A stretch of DNA of 64,000 nt from assembly GCF_003952185.1 (NCBI RefSeq), contig NZ_RXFS01000009.1, positions 186,001-250,000 on the forward strand, given 5' to 3'. A model generated the notes under the pieces. That model ran no database searches and was not told where the DNA came from. It was given only the letters and a program-made list of their open reading frames with translations. Position 1 is the first letter of the stretch. Every line of letters begins with the position of its first letter. The stretch is from Variovorax sp. 679 (lineage in GTDB: Bacteria; Pseudomonadota; Gammaproteobacteria; Burkholderiales; Burkholderiaceae_C). Made by a program: the position numbers and the translations under genes. Shown here in pieces: positions 1 to 9,741 of the stretch.

Positions 1-20
1 CAACTACAAGGCACCACGAG

Positions 21-434
21 ATGCGACTCCTACACACCATGCTGCGCGTCGGCAACCTCCAGCGCTCCATCGACTTCTACACCAAGGTGCTCGGCATGAA
101 CCTGCTGCGCACCTCGGAGAACCCCGAGTACAAGTACAGCCTCGCCTTCATCGGCTACGGCAACGGCAACCCCGACCAGGCCGAGATCGAGCTCACCTAC
201 AACTGGGGCACCGAGAGCTACGAGCTCGGCACCGCCTACGGCCACATCGCACTGGGCGTGCCCGATGCCTACGCGGCCTGCGAGAAGATCAAGGCCGCGG
301 GCGGCAACGTGACGCGCGAAGCCGGCCCGGTCAAGGGCGGCACCACCGTGATCGCGTTCGTGACGGACCCCGACGGGTACAAGGTCGAGCTCATCCAGCG
401 CGACGAGAACGCCAACGGCGGCGGCCTGCGCTGA
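21..434 (+). CDS. gloA: Lactoylglutathione lyase (glyoxalase I)
   Basis: This cytosolic enzyme isomerises the methylglyoxal-glutathione hemithioacetal to S-lactoylglutathione in methylglyoxal detoxification. The 137-residue protein has one glyoxalase/bleomycin-resistance fold and the usual length for the short bacterial class. The four metal ligands of the family are visible as His5, Glu57, His75 and Glu123, and the segment [11 protein letters not shown] surrounds the third ligand. Similarity to the nickel-dependent E. coli-type enzyme is very strong along the whole length. The start gives the canonical [11 protein letters not shown]-terminus. The gene sits 19 bases before a DUF1697 gene on the same strand and may be co-transcribed with it; I see no functional link between the two. 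Confidence 0.96.
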   Translation: MRLLHTMLRVGNLQRSIDFYTKVLGMNLLRTSENPEYKYSLAFIGYGNGNPDQAEIELTYNWGTESYELGTAYGHIALGVPDAYAACEKIKAAGGNVTREAGPVKGGTTVIAFVTDPDGYKVELIQRDENANGGGLR

Positions 435-453
435 GCACCGGCGGGGCAGCCTC

Positions 454-1011
454 ATGGCGACCACGAGGAAACAGGCCACAACCACCCGCCACGTCGCGCT
501 GCTGCGCGGCGTGAACGTCAACGGCATCACGATCAAGAGCGCGGACCTCAAGGCGCTCTTCGTCGAACTGGGCTTCGGCGCGGTGCGCACCGTACTCGCC
601 AGCGGCAACGTGCTGTTCGACACCGATGAGAGCGACGCCGCCGCGCTGCGAACGCGCATCGAGCAGGCCCTGCGCAAGCGCTTCGGCTACGACGCGTGGA
701 TCGTGCTGCTCACGCAGAAGACCGTGGCCGACATGGCTGCAGGCTACCCCTTCGAACGCATCGACGAAGAGCGCCATCCCTACGTCGTGTTCGGCTCGGA
801 CGCCGCGATGCTCGACGAGCTCATGGAAAAGGCCGGTACCGTCGATGCCGATGTAGAGCGCCTGAAGCGCGGCAAGGGCGTGCTGTATTGGCAATGCCCC
901 CGCGGCGAAAGCCTGGACACACCGGTGGCCAAGCTGCTCGGCAAGACCCGCTACAAGTCGAGCACCACCACGCGCAACCTGCGCACTGTGGAGAAGCTGC
1001 TCGGCGACTGA
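454..1011 (+). CDS. DUF1697 domain protein
   Basis: This 185-residue protein matches the DUF1697 family: the N-terminal segment HVALLRGVNVNG is the family hallmark, followed by a conserved SGNV motif near residue 50 (LASGNVLFDT). The family has no settled biochemical function. The protein is soluble, with no signal peptide or membrane helix, and has about the normal family length. It follows gloA closely and converges with the HAD hydrolase gene; the two stop codons abut (TGA ends at 1011 and the opposing stop begins at 1012). Family assignment is confident; function is unknown. Confidence 0.85.
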   Translation: MATTRKQATTTRHVALLRGVNVNGITIKSADLKALFVELGFGAVRTVLASGNVLFDTDESDAAALRTRIEQALRKRFGYDAWIVLLTQKTVADMAAGYPFERIDEERHPYVVFGSDAAMLDELMEKAGTVDADVERLKRGKGVLYWQCPRGESLDTPVAKLLGKTRYKSSTTTRNLRTVEKLLGD

Positions 1012-1743
1012 TCAGCAGCCCAGCAGATCGGCCAACTGGTCGATGTCGCGCGCGTGCAGGTTGTTGTCCGGCTGCGGCGACACGTCCTTCGGCCTCGCGC
1101 GGCCGAACTCGTGGGGCCGCTCGATGTACGCCGTCTTCAGGCCGCAGGTGCGCGCGGCCGCCAGGTCGTCGTGGTGCGCGGCGGCCAGCATCACCTGCCC
1201 GGGCGTCGCATCGAACACGCCCGCCACCCCGAGGTAGGTGCGCGGGTCGGGCTTGTAGGCCTTGAACACTTCGGCCGACAGCACGCAGTCCCATGGCAGG
1301 CCGGCGCGCTTGGCCATCTCTGTGAGCAGGCCGATGTTGCCGTTCGACAGCGTGCAGATGGTGAACTTCTTCTTGAGCCGCGTGAGGCCCGGCACCGAAT
1401 CAGGCCAGGCCGGAAGGCGGTGCCATGCGCGGCTCAGGTCGCGTTTGGCCGCGGCGTCGAGGCGGTCGGCCAAGCTGACGTCATGCAGCACCTGGTCGAG
1501 CATGCTCAGGTGCAGCTCGTCGAGCAACGTGAAGCCGCCCTCGCCCGCGGCGATGCGCTCCATCACCGCCTTCATGGCGGGCTGGTAGCCGGCGCGCCAC
1601 GCCAGCGCGAAGGCCGCGCCGTCCACGCCCGGCAGCGCGCGCTCGGCCTCGGCGGCAATGCCGCTGTGCCAGTCGACCACCGTGCCGAAAACGTCGAACG
1701 CGATGACCTTCAGGTCGCTGGCGTCGAAATCAGCGGCGCTCAT
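1012..1743 (-). CDS. HAD-superfamily hydrolase, haloacid dehalogenase type II-like
   Basis: This 243-residue hydrolase has the HAD fold: the nucleophile motif IAFDVFGTVVD lies near residues 14-24, a Thr/Ser motif II (CTLSNGN) near the middle, and a C-terminal acidic motif within AAAHHDDLAAARTCG. The DVFGT form of motif I is typical of 2-haloacid dehalogenases (type II). The start at MSAADFD is only 8 bases after the stop of eda, so the gene is the last member of an edd-eda-HAD operon. That context favours a phosphatase or clean-up role in sugar-acid metabolism over dehalogenation, but this is inference; motif I alone does not decide the substrate. Confidence 0.85.
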   Translation of the reverse strand: MSAADFDASDLKVIAFDVFGTVVDWHSGIAAEAERALPGVDGAAFALAWRAGYQPAMKAVMERIAAGEGGFTLLDELHLSMLDQVLHDVSLADRLDAAAKRDLSRAWHRLPAWPDSVPGLTRLKKKFTICTLSNGNIGLLTEMAKRAGLPWDCVLSAEVFKAYKPDPRTYLGVAGVFDATPGQVMLAAAHHDDLAAARTCGLKTAYIERPHEFGRARPKDVSPQPDNNLHARDIDQLADLLGC

Positions 1744-1751
1744 GGCGGTGC

Positions 1752-2387
1752 TCAGCGCGGCAGCTGGCTCGCGGCGCGTGCCAGCTGCTCGATGCGGGCC
1801 CAGTCGCCGTCGCGGATCGCATCGGTCGGCACGATCCACGAGCCGCCCACGCAGGCCACGTTCGACAGCGCGAGGAATTCGGCCGCGTTGCCCGCATGGA
1901 TGCCGCCCGTCGGGCAGAAGGTGACGTCGCCGAACGGGCCCTGCCAGGCCTTGAGCATGGGCAGGCCGCCGGCCTGCAGCGCGGGGAAGAACTTCAGCTG
2001 CGTGTAGCCGTCTTCCTGCGCCGTCATGATTTCGCTGCCGGTGGCCACGCCGGGCAGGAGCGGCAGGCCGATGTCGTGGCAAGCCTTGCCGACCGCGCGC
2101 GTGTAGCCCGGGCTCACGCCGAACTTAGCGCCGGCCAGCGCCGAGGCTTGTGCGTCGGCGGCGCTGCGGATGGTGCCGGCGCCGGCCACGGCTTCGGGCA
2201 CGTCCTTGGCGATGGCTTCGATGCACTGCAGCGCCTGCGGCGTGCGCAGCGTGACTTCGAGCATGCGGATGCCGCCGGCCACCAGTGCACGGGCCAGGGG
2301 CACGGCGTCCTTCACGTCGTTCAGCACGATGACCGGGATGACCGGCGCGTCGCGCATCACGTCGAGGGGGGTAAGTCTTTCTGTCAT
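1752..2387 (-). CDS. eda: 2-dehydro-3-deoxy-phosphogluconate aldolase (KDPG aldolase)
   Basis: The enzyme cleaves 2-keto-3-deoxy-6-phosphogluconate to pyruvate and glyceraldehyde-3-phosphate, the last step of the Entner-Doudoroff pathway. The 211-residue chain is a standard class I aldolase barrel. The catalytic acid/base Glu44 lies in LEVTLRTP and the Schiff-base Lys132 in LKFFPAL. The phosphate-binding PTGGI segment follows. It lies 52 bases downstream of edd on the same strand, as expected for the pathway pair, and 8 bases upstream of the HAD gene. Confidence 0.96.
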   Translation of the reverse strand: MTERLTPLDVMRDAPVIPVIVLNDVKDAVPLARALVAGGIRMLEVTLRTPQALQCIEAIAKDVPEAVAGAGTIRSAADAQASALAGAKFGVSPGYTRAVGKACHDIGLPLLPGVATGSEIMTAQEDGYTQLKFFPALQAGGLPMLKAWQGPFGDVTFCPTGGIHAGNAAEFLALSNVACVGGSWIVPTDAIRDGDWARIEQLARAASQLPR

Positions 2388-2439
2388 TTCGTGGCTCCAA
2401 TACCAATACGTTACGCGTCGCCTCGGGGGGCAGTCCCGG

Positions 2440-4281
<1,842 letters not shown>

Positions 4282-4594
4282 GGGGATAGTGGCTCTCGCT
4301 GCGTGTCGCCGGAGCGACTGTGGCCCTGGAGGCCCATCGTACCAAGCCGAGGGCTGCAGGCTGATGAAATCAGGGCGCCGGGCAATACGAATTTACTCAG
4401 TCTTTCCCCATAAGACGGGGCGCATGAAGAAACCCGCCGTCAAGTCTTTGGTGTCGACATGTCCGCAGTCGCCACGATGCGCCAGCACGAGGCCAGTCGA
4501 ATGGCGCAATCGGATTGCCGATTGGCGCGGATCGCCACTGCGCCGGCGCCGCATGAACCGTACTCTGAAGGCTCTTGCAAAGGAGCCCCCACCC
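4282..4594. promoter_or_regulatory. Divergent intergenic region between edd and the SDR gene
   Basis: This 313-base stretch has no convincing gene. It must hold the promoters for edd (leftward) and the SDR gene (rightward). I could not find a convincing sigma-70 hexamer pair on either strand. It contains an 18-base perfect interrupted palindrome (listed separately) about 70 bases before the SDR start, and a Shine-Dalgarno-like AAGGAG at 4580-4585, 9 bases before the SDR ATG. Confidence 0.5.
4507..4524. promoter_or_regulatory. 18-bp interrupted palindrome, probable operator
   Basis: The sequence reads CAATCGG-ATTG-CCGATTG, two perfect 7-base inverted arms with a 4-base spacer. It also contains the direct repeat GGATTG/CGATTG. 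The position 70 bases upstream of the SDR start fits a regulator-binding site. The candidate regulators are the AraC-type protein encoded just downstream of the SDR gene or an unlinked factor; no binding evidence is available. Confidence 0.45.
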
Positions 4595-5416
4595 ATGACC
4601 CGCACCGTACTCATCACCGGAACCTCCAGCGGCCTTGGCCGCGCAACCACCAGGCACTTCCATGCGAAAGGCTGGAACGTGATCGCCACCATGCGCACGC
4701 CCGAAAGCGAAGCGGAGTTCGGGCAGCTCGACCGCATGCTTCTCGCGCGACTTGACGTTCAGGATGCCGACTCGATCCGTTCGGCCGTCGATGCCGGCAT
4801 TGCGCGGTTCGGGCGCATCGATGCGCTCGTGAACAACGCCGGCTACGGCGCCTTCGGACCCCTCGAGGCAACGCCGGCGGAAAAGATCCGCCGCCAGTTC
4901 GATGTCAACGTGCTCGGCCTTCTGGCGACCACGCAGGCCGTGCTGCCGCATTTCCGCGCGAACCGTGCCGGCACCATCGTCAATGTGTCGTCGATGGGCG
5001 GCCGCATAGCCTTTCCGCTCGGCGCGCTCTATCACGGGACGAAGTTCGCGGTCGAAGGCCTGTCCGAAGCGCTGCAGTACGAGCTGGCGCCGCTGGGCGT
5101 TCACGTGAAGGTCGTCGAGCCCGGCGTCATCCTGACGGACTTCAGCGGACGCTCGTTCGACTTCAACAACGACCCTGGGCTCGACGCCTATCAACCGCTG
5201 GTGCAGTCGGTGATGAGCAAGTACGGCCCGATGATGGCGAACGGCTCGCAGCCGGAACAGATCGCCGAGGTGGTCTACGCCGCTGCGACGGACACCGGCG
5301 ACCAGCTTCGCTTCGAGGCCGGCGAGGATGCCATCCGGACGCTCGCGGCGCGGCGCGCGGCGGACGACACCACGTTCTTCGCCGGCATGAAGGCACAATT
5401 CATCATCGGTGCATGA
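4595..5416 (+). CDS. SDR-family oxidoreductase (classical short-chain dehydrogenase)
   Basis: This 273-residue protein is a classical NAD(P)-dependent short-chain dehydrogenase. The cofactor motif TGTSSGLG spans residues 8-15, NNAG follows in the fourth strand, the catalytic Ser lies in VNVSSMGG and the Tyr/Lys pair in YHGTK near residue 150. An Arg/Met-rich rather than acidic loop after strand two (ATMRTPE) suggests NADPH preference, which is inference. I chose the ATG at 4595 because an AAGGAG ribosome site precedes it and the glycine motif then sits at the normal distance from the N-terminus. A longer in-frame extension has no family similarity. It is followed by an AraC-type regulator and may be its target; substrate unknown. 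Confidence 0.92.
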   Translation: MTRTVLITGTSSGLGRATTRHFHAKGWNVIATMRTPESEAEFGQLDRMLLARLDVQDADSIRSAVDAGIARFGRIDALVNNAGYGAFGPLEATPAEKIRRQFDVNVLGLLATTQAVLPHFRANRAGTIVNVSSMGGRIAFPLGALYHGTKFAVEGLSEALQYELAPLGVHVKVVEPGVILTDFSGRSFDFNNDPGLDAYQPLVQSVMSKYGPMMANGSQPEQIAEVVYAAATDTGDQLRFEAGEDAIRTLAARRAADDTTFFAGMKAQFIIGA

Positions 5417-5475
5417 GTACACCGTGGCGTGCGTCGAGTGGCGCATGCCTTGCCTGAGCAGAGCATCGCCCCTTC

Positions 5476-6462
5476 ATGGAAACTGCCGGATACGCGCTCG
5501 ACACCACCTGGCGAACAGTGCTGAAGGACCTCGGCGTCGCACCCGCCGACGTCCTCCGCCAAGCTGGTCTTCCCGACGATCTGCTGCATCAGCCCTCGGT
5601 CCGGCTCGCGTCCGGCGACTTCTACCGGCTCTGGAACTGCATCGAGGCCGCGGTGGGCGATCCGCTGCTGCCCCTGAGGCTCTGCCAGGCCATCTGCAGC
5701 GAGTCGTTCTCGCCGGTGCTGTTCGCGGCGCTGTGCAGCCCGAACATGCTCGTGGCCGCGCAACGCATCGCGCGCTACAAGACGCTGATCGCGCCGATGC
5801 GCCTGGATGTCACGCAGGCGGACGGCCTGACGACCCTCGAGTTCTCGTGGCTGGACCATGCGGTATCGCCGCCCGCGTCGCTGGTGGTGATGGAACTGCT
5901 GTTCTGCGTGACGCTCGCGCGCATGGGCACGCGCGAGCCCATCCGCCCGGTCGTGGTCCAGGCGCAGGTCCTGCCTTCGCCCCTCGCGCCCTATGAAGAG
6001 TTCCTCGGCGCCCGGCTGACGCGCGGCGCGAGGCGCCTCGTCAGCTTCGCGAATGCGGACGCCATGCTGCCTTTCCTGACATCGAACGAGCCGCTGTGGG
6101 CGGCGTTCGAACCGGAACTGCGGCAGCGTCTCTCCCATCTCGACGCGCAGGCGACGACGACTCAGCGCGTCCGCGCGGCCCTGCTCGAGGGCCTCCCGAG
6201 CGGACTCGTCACCATCGAGGACATCGCCCGCAAGCTGGCGTTGAGCAGGCGCACGCTGCAGCGGCGTGTCGATGCCGAGGGAACGAGCTTCCAGCAGATC
6301 CTGAACGGCACGCGCGAGGCGCTTGCCCGCCACTATCTCGAGAAGACGGCGCTTCCCATCGCCGAGATATCGTTCCTGCTGGGGTTCGACGAGTCGAACT
6401 CGTTCCATCGGGCGTTCCGGGGATGGACCGGGTCGACGCCGGATCGGGTGCGGCGCGGATAG
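5476..6462 (+). CDS. AraC-family transcriptional regulator
   Basis: This 328-residue regulator has an N-terminal arabinose-binding-like domain (the Arabinose_bd type found in OruR/ArgR-like activators) and a C-terminal AraC double helix-turn-helix from about residue 235. The first recognition region includes IEDIARKLALSRRTLQRR and the second the signature PIAEISFLLGFDESNSFHRAF. It starts 59 bases after the SDR stop on the same strand, which suggests it senses a small molecule and controls the SDR gene and perhaps itself. It is closed by a strong hairpin terminator at about 6495. Confidence 0.93.
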   Translation: METAGYALDTTWRTVLKDLGVAPADVLRQAGLPDDLLHQPSVRLASGDFYRLWNCIEAAVGDPLLPLRLCQAICSESFSPVLFAALCSPNMLVAAQRIARYKTLIAPMRLDVTQADGLTTLEFSWLDHAVSPPASLVVMELLFCVTLARMGTREPIRPVVVQAQVLPSPLAPYEEFLGARLTRGARRLVSFANADAMLPFLTSNEPLWAAFEPELRQRLSHLDAQATTTQRVRAALLEGLPSGLVTIEDIARKLALSRRTLQRRVDAEGTSFQQILNGTREALARHYLEKTALPIAEISFLLGFDESNSFHRAFRGWTGSTPDRVRRG

Positions 6463-6490
6463 GTTGCCGGCATCTGGCACACGCTGAATG

Positions 6491-6519
6491 AAAAAGCCCG
6501 GCGGACCGGGCTCTTTCGT
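6491..6519. terminator. Intrinsic terminator, probably bidirectional
   Basis: A 7-bp GC-rich stem AGCCCGG/CCGGGCT with a CGGA loop is preceded by AAAAA and followed by CTTT. It lies between the convergent AraC regulator and OmpA-domain genes, so it can serve both directions. Confidence 0.85.
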
Positions 6520-6540
6520 TCTGTGGAGTCGGCAAGGCGG

Positions 6541-7092
6541 TCAGTCGACCAGCTTGACCTCGACGCGGCGCGCCTCGGCGTTGTTGCCCGAGCCCGTCGT
6601 CACGGCAGGCTTCTGCAGGTCGACCTTCGCCGCCGGCACGCCCAGGCCCACGAGCACGTCGCGCACCATCTCGGCGCGCTTCTTCGCGAGCTGTTCGTTG
6701 ATGGCGGCGTCGCCGGTGGTGTCGTGGAAGCCCGAGATCACCGCCTTGCGGCCGCTCTCGACGCCCTTGATGACGGCAGCCAGCGCCTCGGCGGCGCCCG
6801 GCGCGAGATCGGCGCTGCCGGTCGCGAAGTAGAAGTTCACCACACCGTCGACCACGCGGATGCTTGCGCCGTCGGGGATGACCACAGTCACCGTCTCGGT
6901 GACTTCGGCCAGCTTGGGCGCCGCGCCGGCCGGCGGCGCCGAAATCACCACGGCAGCGGGGGCGGGCTTGGCGGCCGCCACGTTGTGGCCCTTGTGCCAG
7001 AGCACGATGCCCACCACGAAGAAGATCACCAGGGCGATCAGCGCCATGACGAATCCGAGGATGAAATTCTGCTGGCTGTCGTCGTCGCTCAT
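6541..7092 (-). CDS. OmpA-domain membrane protein
   Basis: This 183-residue protein starts with a short acidic cytoplasmic segment (MSDDDSQQ), then one hydrophobic helix at about residues 10-29, then an Ala/Pro linker and a C-terminal OmpA/MotB peptidoglycan-binding domain from about residue 75. The OmpA core is visible as VNFYFATGSADL and as KKRAEMVRDVL...NAEARRVEV. The topology is inner-membrane anchored with the OmpA domain in the periplasm, which would tether the membrane to the cell wall. It is divergent from the ChaC gene and followed by the terminator near 6500. The exact role is unknown. Confidence 0.88.
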   Translation of the reverse strand: MSDDDSQQNFILGFVMALIALVIFFVVGIVLWHKGHNVAAAKPAPAAVVISAPPAGAAPKLAEVTETVTVVIPDGASIRVVDGVVNFYFATGSADLAPGAAEALAAVIKGVESGRKAVISGFHDTTGDAAINEQLAKKRAEMVRDVLVGLGVPAAKVDLQKPAVTTGSGNNAEARRVEVKLVD

Positions 7093-7137
7093 TGCGGGTC
7101 TTGCTCCGTATGAAAGTGGCCGGTAAATAATGGTGCG

Positions 7138-7926
7138 GTGAACCATGATCTGGAAATTGTAGGCGTCGGCCCCGGCACTCCCGTGTCGGACCCCGCGCCG
7201 AACCCCGGTCCGCCGGGGCTCGATCCCATGCCCAAGCCCCTGCGCGACCCGCAGCCGATGCTCGAGCGCGCCATTGCCGACTGGGGCGGGCACGAGGACC
7301 TCTGGCTCTTCGGCTACGGCTCGCTGATCTGGCGGCCCGAGTTCGGCTTCACCGAGCGCCGGCCGGCCTGGGTGCACGGCTGGCACCGCGCGCTGAAGAT
7401 GTGGAGCCGCGTCAATCGCGGCAGCGTGCAGACGCCGGGCCTCGTGTTCGGGCTGCTCTCGGGCGGCAGCTGCCGCGGCATGGTGTTCCGCGTGCCGAAG
7501 TCCGAGGGCCTCGAAACTCTGCGCCGCCTCTGGCTGCGCGAGATGCCGACCGGCGTGTACGACCCCAGGTGGCTGCGTTGCGGCACGGCAGACGGCAATG
7601 TGCGCGCACTGGCGTTCACGCTCTCGCGGCGCAGCCCCAACTTCACGGGCGAGCTCAGCGACGAGCGCTACCGCCACATCTTCGCCCACGCGGTGGGTCG
7701 CTACGGCAGCTCGCTCGACTACGCGCAGCAGACGCTGCTGGAGCTGCAGCGCCACTCGATCCACGACGCCGCGCTGGCGCGGCTGGTGGCGCTGGCCGGA
7801 ACGCAGGAGCAGCCGTCGTCCGATTGCGATGCACCGCAGGCTCCGGTATATGTTCCGGGGTCCGCAGACAACAAGTCTTCATTCCAACCATCCGGCTCTT
7901 CCAAGTCTTCCAAGGAAAACACATGA
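7138..7926 (+). CDS. ChaC-like gamma-glutamylcyclotransferase
   Basis: The ChaC family degrades glutathione to 5-oxoproline and Cys-Gly in the cytosol. The protein shows the substrate-binding motif FGYGSLIW and a candidate catalytic Glu in WLREMPTGVY. The GTG start at 7138 gives 262 residues, longer than typical ChaC. An in-frame ATG at 7228 gives 232 residues and would leave the upstream part (7101-7137, with a TTGCTC/AATAAT-like pair) as promoter, so the true start may be 7228. The stop overlaps the sodC start (ATGA at 7923-7926), which implies translational coupling with superoxide dismutase. A Ser-rich C-terminal tail is unusual. Confidence 0.88.
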   Translation: MNHDLEIVGVGPGTPVSDPAPNPGPPGLDPMPKPLRDPQPMLERAIADWGGHEDLWLFGYGSLIWRPEFGFTERRPAWVHGWHRALKMWSRVNRGSVQTPGLVFGLLSGGSCRGMVFRVPKSEGLETLRRLWLREMPTGVYDPRWLRCGTADGNVRALAFTLSRRSPNFTGELSDERYRHIFAHAVGRYGSSLDYAQQTLLELQRHSIHDAALARLVALAGTQEQPSSDCDAPQAPVYVPGSADNKSSFQPSGSSKSSKENT

Positions 7927-8462
7927 ACCAAAGTCGTCTCATCGCCACCGGTACCGCCCTCCTCGCCTCGGCCCTCCTGGCCGCCTGCGGCAGCATGGGC
8001 GGCAAGCCGAGCACGGCCATCGAGCTGGTGCCGACCGCCGCGATCACGCCCAACCCGACGCGCGGCACGGTGACCCTCACCGCCCTCGACCACGGCGTGC
8101 GCGTCTCGGGCGAAGTGCGCGGCCTGGTGCCGGGCAGCGAGCACGGCTTCCACATCCATGAAAAGGGCGACTGCGGCGACAACGGCAATGCTTCCGGCGG
8201 CCACTTCAACCCGACCGGCGGCACCCACGGCAAGTTCGCCGCGCCGGGCAGCCATGCCGGCGAGCTGCCGAGCCTGAGGGCCGACGCCAGCGGCATGGCG
8301 CGCTTCAGCGTGGAAGACCACGCGATCTCGCTGACGCCCGGCGCCGCCAACAGCGTGGTCGGCCGCGCGCTGGTGGTGCACCGCGACCCCGACGACTTCA
8401 CGACCCAGCCCTCGGGCAACTCGGGTCCGCGCATCGCCTGCGCGGTGATTACCAAGCCCTGA
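7923..8462 (+). CDS. sodC: Cu/Zn superoxide dismutase, lipoprotein form
   Basis: This 179-residue protein has a lipoprotein signal (lipobox LLAAC, Cys22), so the enzyme should be anchored in the envelope and remove periplasmic superoxide. The Cu/Zn-SOD core is complete: His77 and His79 in HGFHIHEKGDCG, bridging His94 in GGHFNPTGG, His102 and His111, and His153 in VVHRDPDD. At the usual Zn-ligand position HAGDLP the protein has HAGELP, so Glu114 appears to replace the family Asp. A Cys pair for the conserved disulphide is present (GDCGDN and RIACAV). The gene overlaps the ChaC stop by 4 bases. Confidence 0.95.
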   Translation: MNQSRLIATGTALLASALLAACGSMGGKPSTAIELVPTAAITPNPTRGTVTLTALDHGVRVSGEVRGLVPGSEHGFHIHEKGDCGDNGNASGGHFNPTGGTHGKFAAPGSHAGELPSLRADASGMARFSVEDHAISLTPGAANSVVGRALVVHRDPDDFTTQPSGNSGPRIACAVITKP

Positions 8463-8476
8463 GTCGCAGGAAAACG

Positions 8477-9046
8477 CTAGGCGCCCTCGCGCGCCAGCCA
8501 CAGCGCCTCGGCCTGCGCCAGCGCCTCGGGCGTGTCGATGTCGGTGACGACGCCCACGTCGTCCACGACGAGGTCTGTCACCGAGTCGATGGCGCGCATC
8601 GCGCGCAGGACGGATGCCGCGCCGGGCCCTCCCTCGAGCGCCGCGAGCTGCTCGCCGCAAGCGGCTGCGAAACCCACCGGATGCCCGCGCTCGCCCCGGT
8701 ACTGCGGCTGCACCGCGTTCACCTGTCCGCCAAGGGCGGCAGCCACGGCCTGCAAGGTCGCAGGCTGCACCAGCGGTAGATCGCCCGGCAGGATCAGCCA
8801 ACCCGCCGCGCCCGGGGTGGCGCGCACGGCAGCCCCGATCGAATCGCCCATGCCCGGGTGCCCCGCGTCTTCGACGTGCCAAGGCAGGCCGCTCGCGCGT
8901 ACCGCGTCGAGCGTGCGCTCGAGCACCGGCCTTCCGGCGAGCAGCGCCCTGAGCTTCGAGCCCGTGCCGCCGGCCGCGATGAATCGCTCGCCGCGACCCG
9001 AGGCCAGCACGATCACCACCGGGGAATTCGCCTTGTGCATCGTCAT
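8477..9046 (-). CDS. MobA-like nucleotidyltransferase (MocA/CoxC type)
   Basis: This 189-residue protein has the NTP_transf_3 fold: the nucleotide-binding motif [13 protein letters not shown] near residues 9-21, a Lys in [15 protein letters not shown], and the metal-binding LPGDLPLV near residue 87. Proteins of this size and motif set are molybdenum cofactor cytidylyl- or guanylyltransferases that serve molybdoenzyme maturation. No molybdoenzyme gene is nearby, so the exact nucleotide and client enzyme are not known. It converges with sodC and is divergent from pdxH with only 29 bases between the starts. Confidence 0.8.
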   Translation of the reverse strand: MTMHKANSPVVIVLASGRGERFIAAGGTGSKLRALLAGRPVLERTLDAVRASGLPWHVEDAGHPGMGDSIGAAVRATPGAAGWLILPGDLPLVQPATLQAVAAALGGQVNAVQPQYRGERGHPVGFAAACGEQLAALEGGPGAASVLRAMRAIDSVTDLVVDDVGVVTDIDTPEALAQAEALWLAREGA

Positions 9047-9075
9047 GGGCCGAGTATGTGCGCAACAATCCCGGC

Positions 9076-9729
9076 ATGACTTCCCCTCTTTCCAAAGACG
9101 CGCTGGCGGCGCTGCGCAAGAGCTACGAGCGCGCAGAGCTCGACGAGACCCGCAGCGCCGACGATCCGCTGAAGCAGTTCGAACGCTGGCTCACCGAGGC
9201 CGTCGATGCGCAGGTGCCCGAGCCCAACGCGATGACGCTGTGCACCGTGGGCAGCGACCTGCGGCCCTCCAGCCGCATCGTGCTCGTCAAGGGCTACGAC
9301 GCGCGCGGCATCGTCTGGTACACCAACTACGAGAGCCGCAAGGGCCGCGAACTCTCGGGCAATCCGTATGCATCGCTGCAGTTCCACTGGGTCGAGCTGG
9401 AGCGCGTGGTGCGCATCGAGGGCCGCGTGGAGAAGGCCGGTGCCGAGGAAAGCGACGCCTATTTCGCGAGCCGCCCGCTCGACTCGCGCATCGGCGCCTG
9501 GGCCAGCCCGCAGAGCGAGGTGATCAGCGGACGCGAAGTGCTGGTGAAGAACGCGGCCGTGTTCGCCGCCAAGCACCTGCTCTCGCCGCCGCGCCCGCCG
9601 CACTGGGGTGGCTACCGGCTGGTGCCCGATCGCTGGGAGTTCTGGCAGGGCCGCAAGAGCCGGCTGCACGACCGGCTGCGCTATCGGCTGGAGGGCAGCA
9701 ACTGGGTGCGCGAGCGCCTGGCTCCGTGA
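9076..9729 (+). CDS. pdxH: Pyridoxamine 5'-phosphate oxidase
   Basis: This FMN-dependent oxidase converts pyridoxine or pyridoxamine 5'-phosphate to pyridoxal 5'-phosphate, the last step of vitamin B6 synthesis and salvage. The 217-residue chain is of normal family length. Motifs include [11 protein letters not shown] and [10 protein letters not shown] (FMN and substrate binding), [14 protein letters not shown], and the C-terminal [19 protein letters not shown] block. The ATG at 9076 was chosen over an upstream GTG (9058) because it gives the normal N-terminus. It converges with the OmpA lipoprotein gene. Confidence 0.97.
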   Translation: MTSPLSKDALAALRKSYERAELDETRSADDPLKQFERWLTEAVDAQVPEPNAMTLCTVGSDLRPSSRIVLVKGYDARGIVWYTNYESRKGRELSGNPYASLQFHWVELERVVRIEGRVEKAGAEESDAYFASRPLDSRIGAWASPQSEVISGREVLVKNAAVFAAKHLLSPPRPPHWGGYRLVPDRWEFWQGRKSRLHDRLRYRLEGSNWVRERLAP

Positions 9730-9741
9730 GCCGAATCGTCG

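Noticed and set aside
7228-7926. ATG at 7228 as the ChaC start
   Set aside because: Not excluded. The GTG at 7138 is listed because the frame is open, but the short distance to the divergent gene and a promoter-like pair upstream make 7228 a serious alternative.
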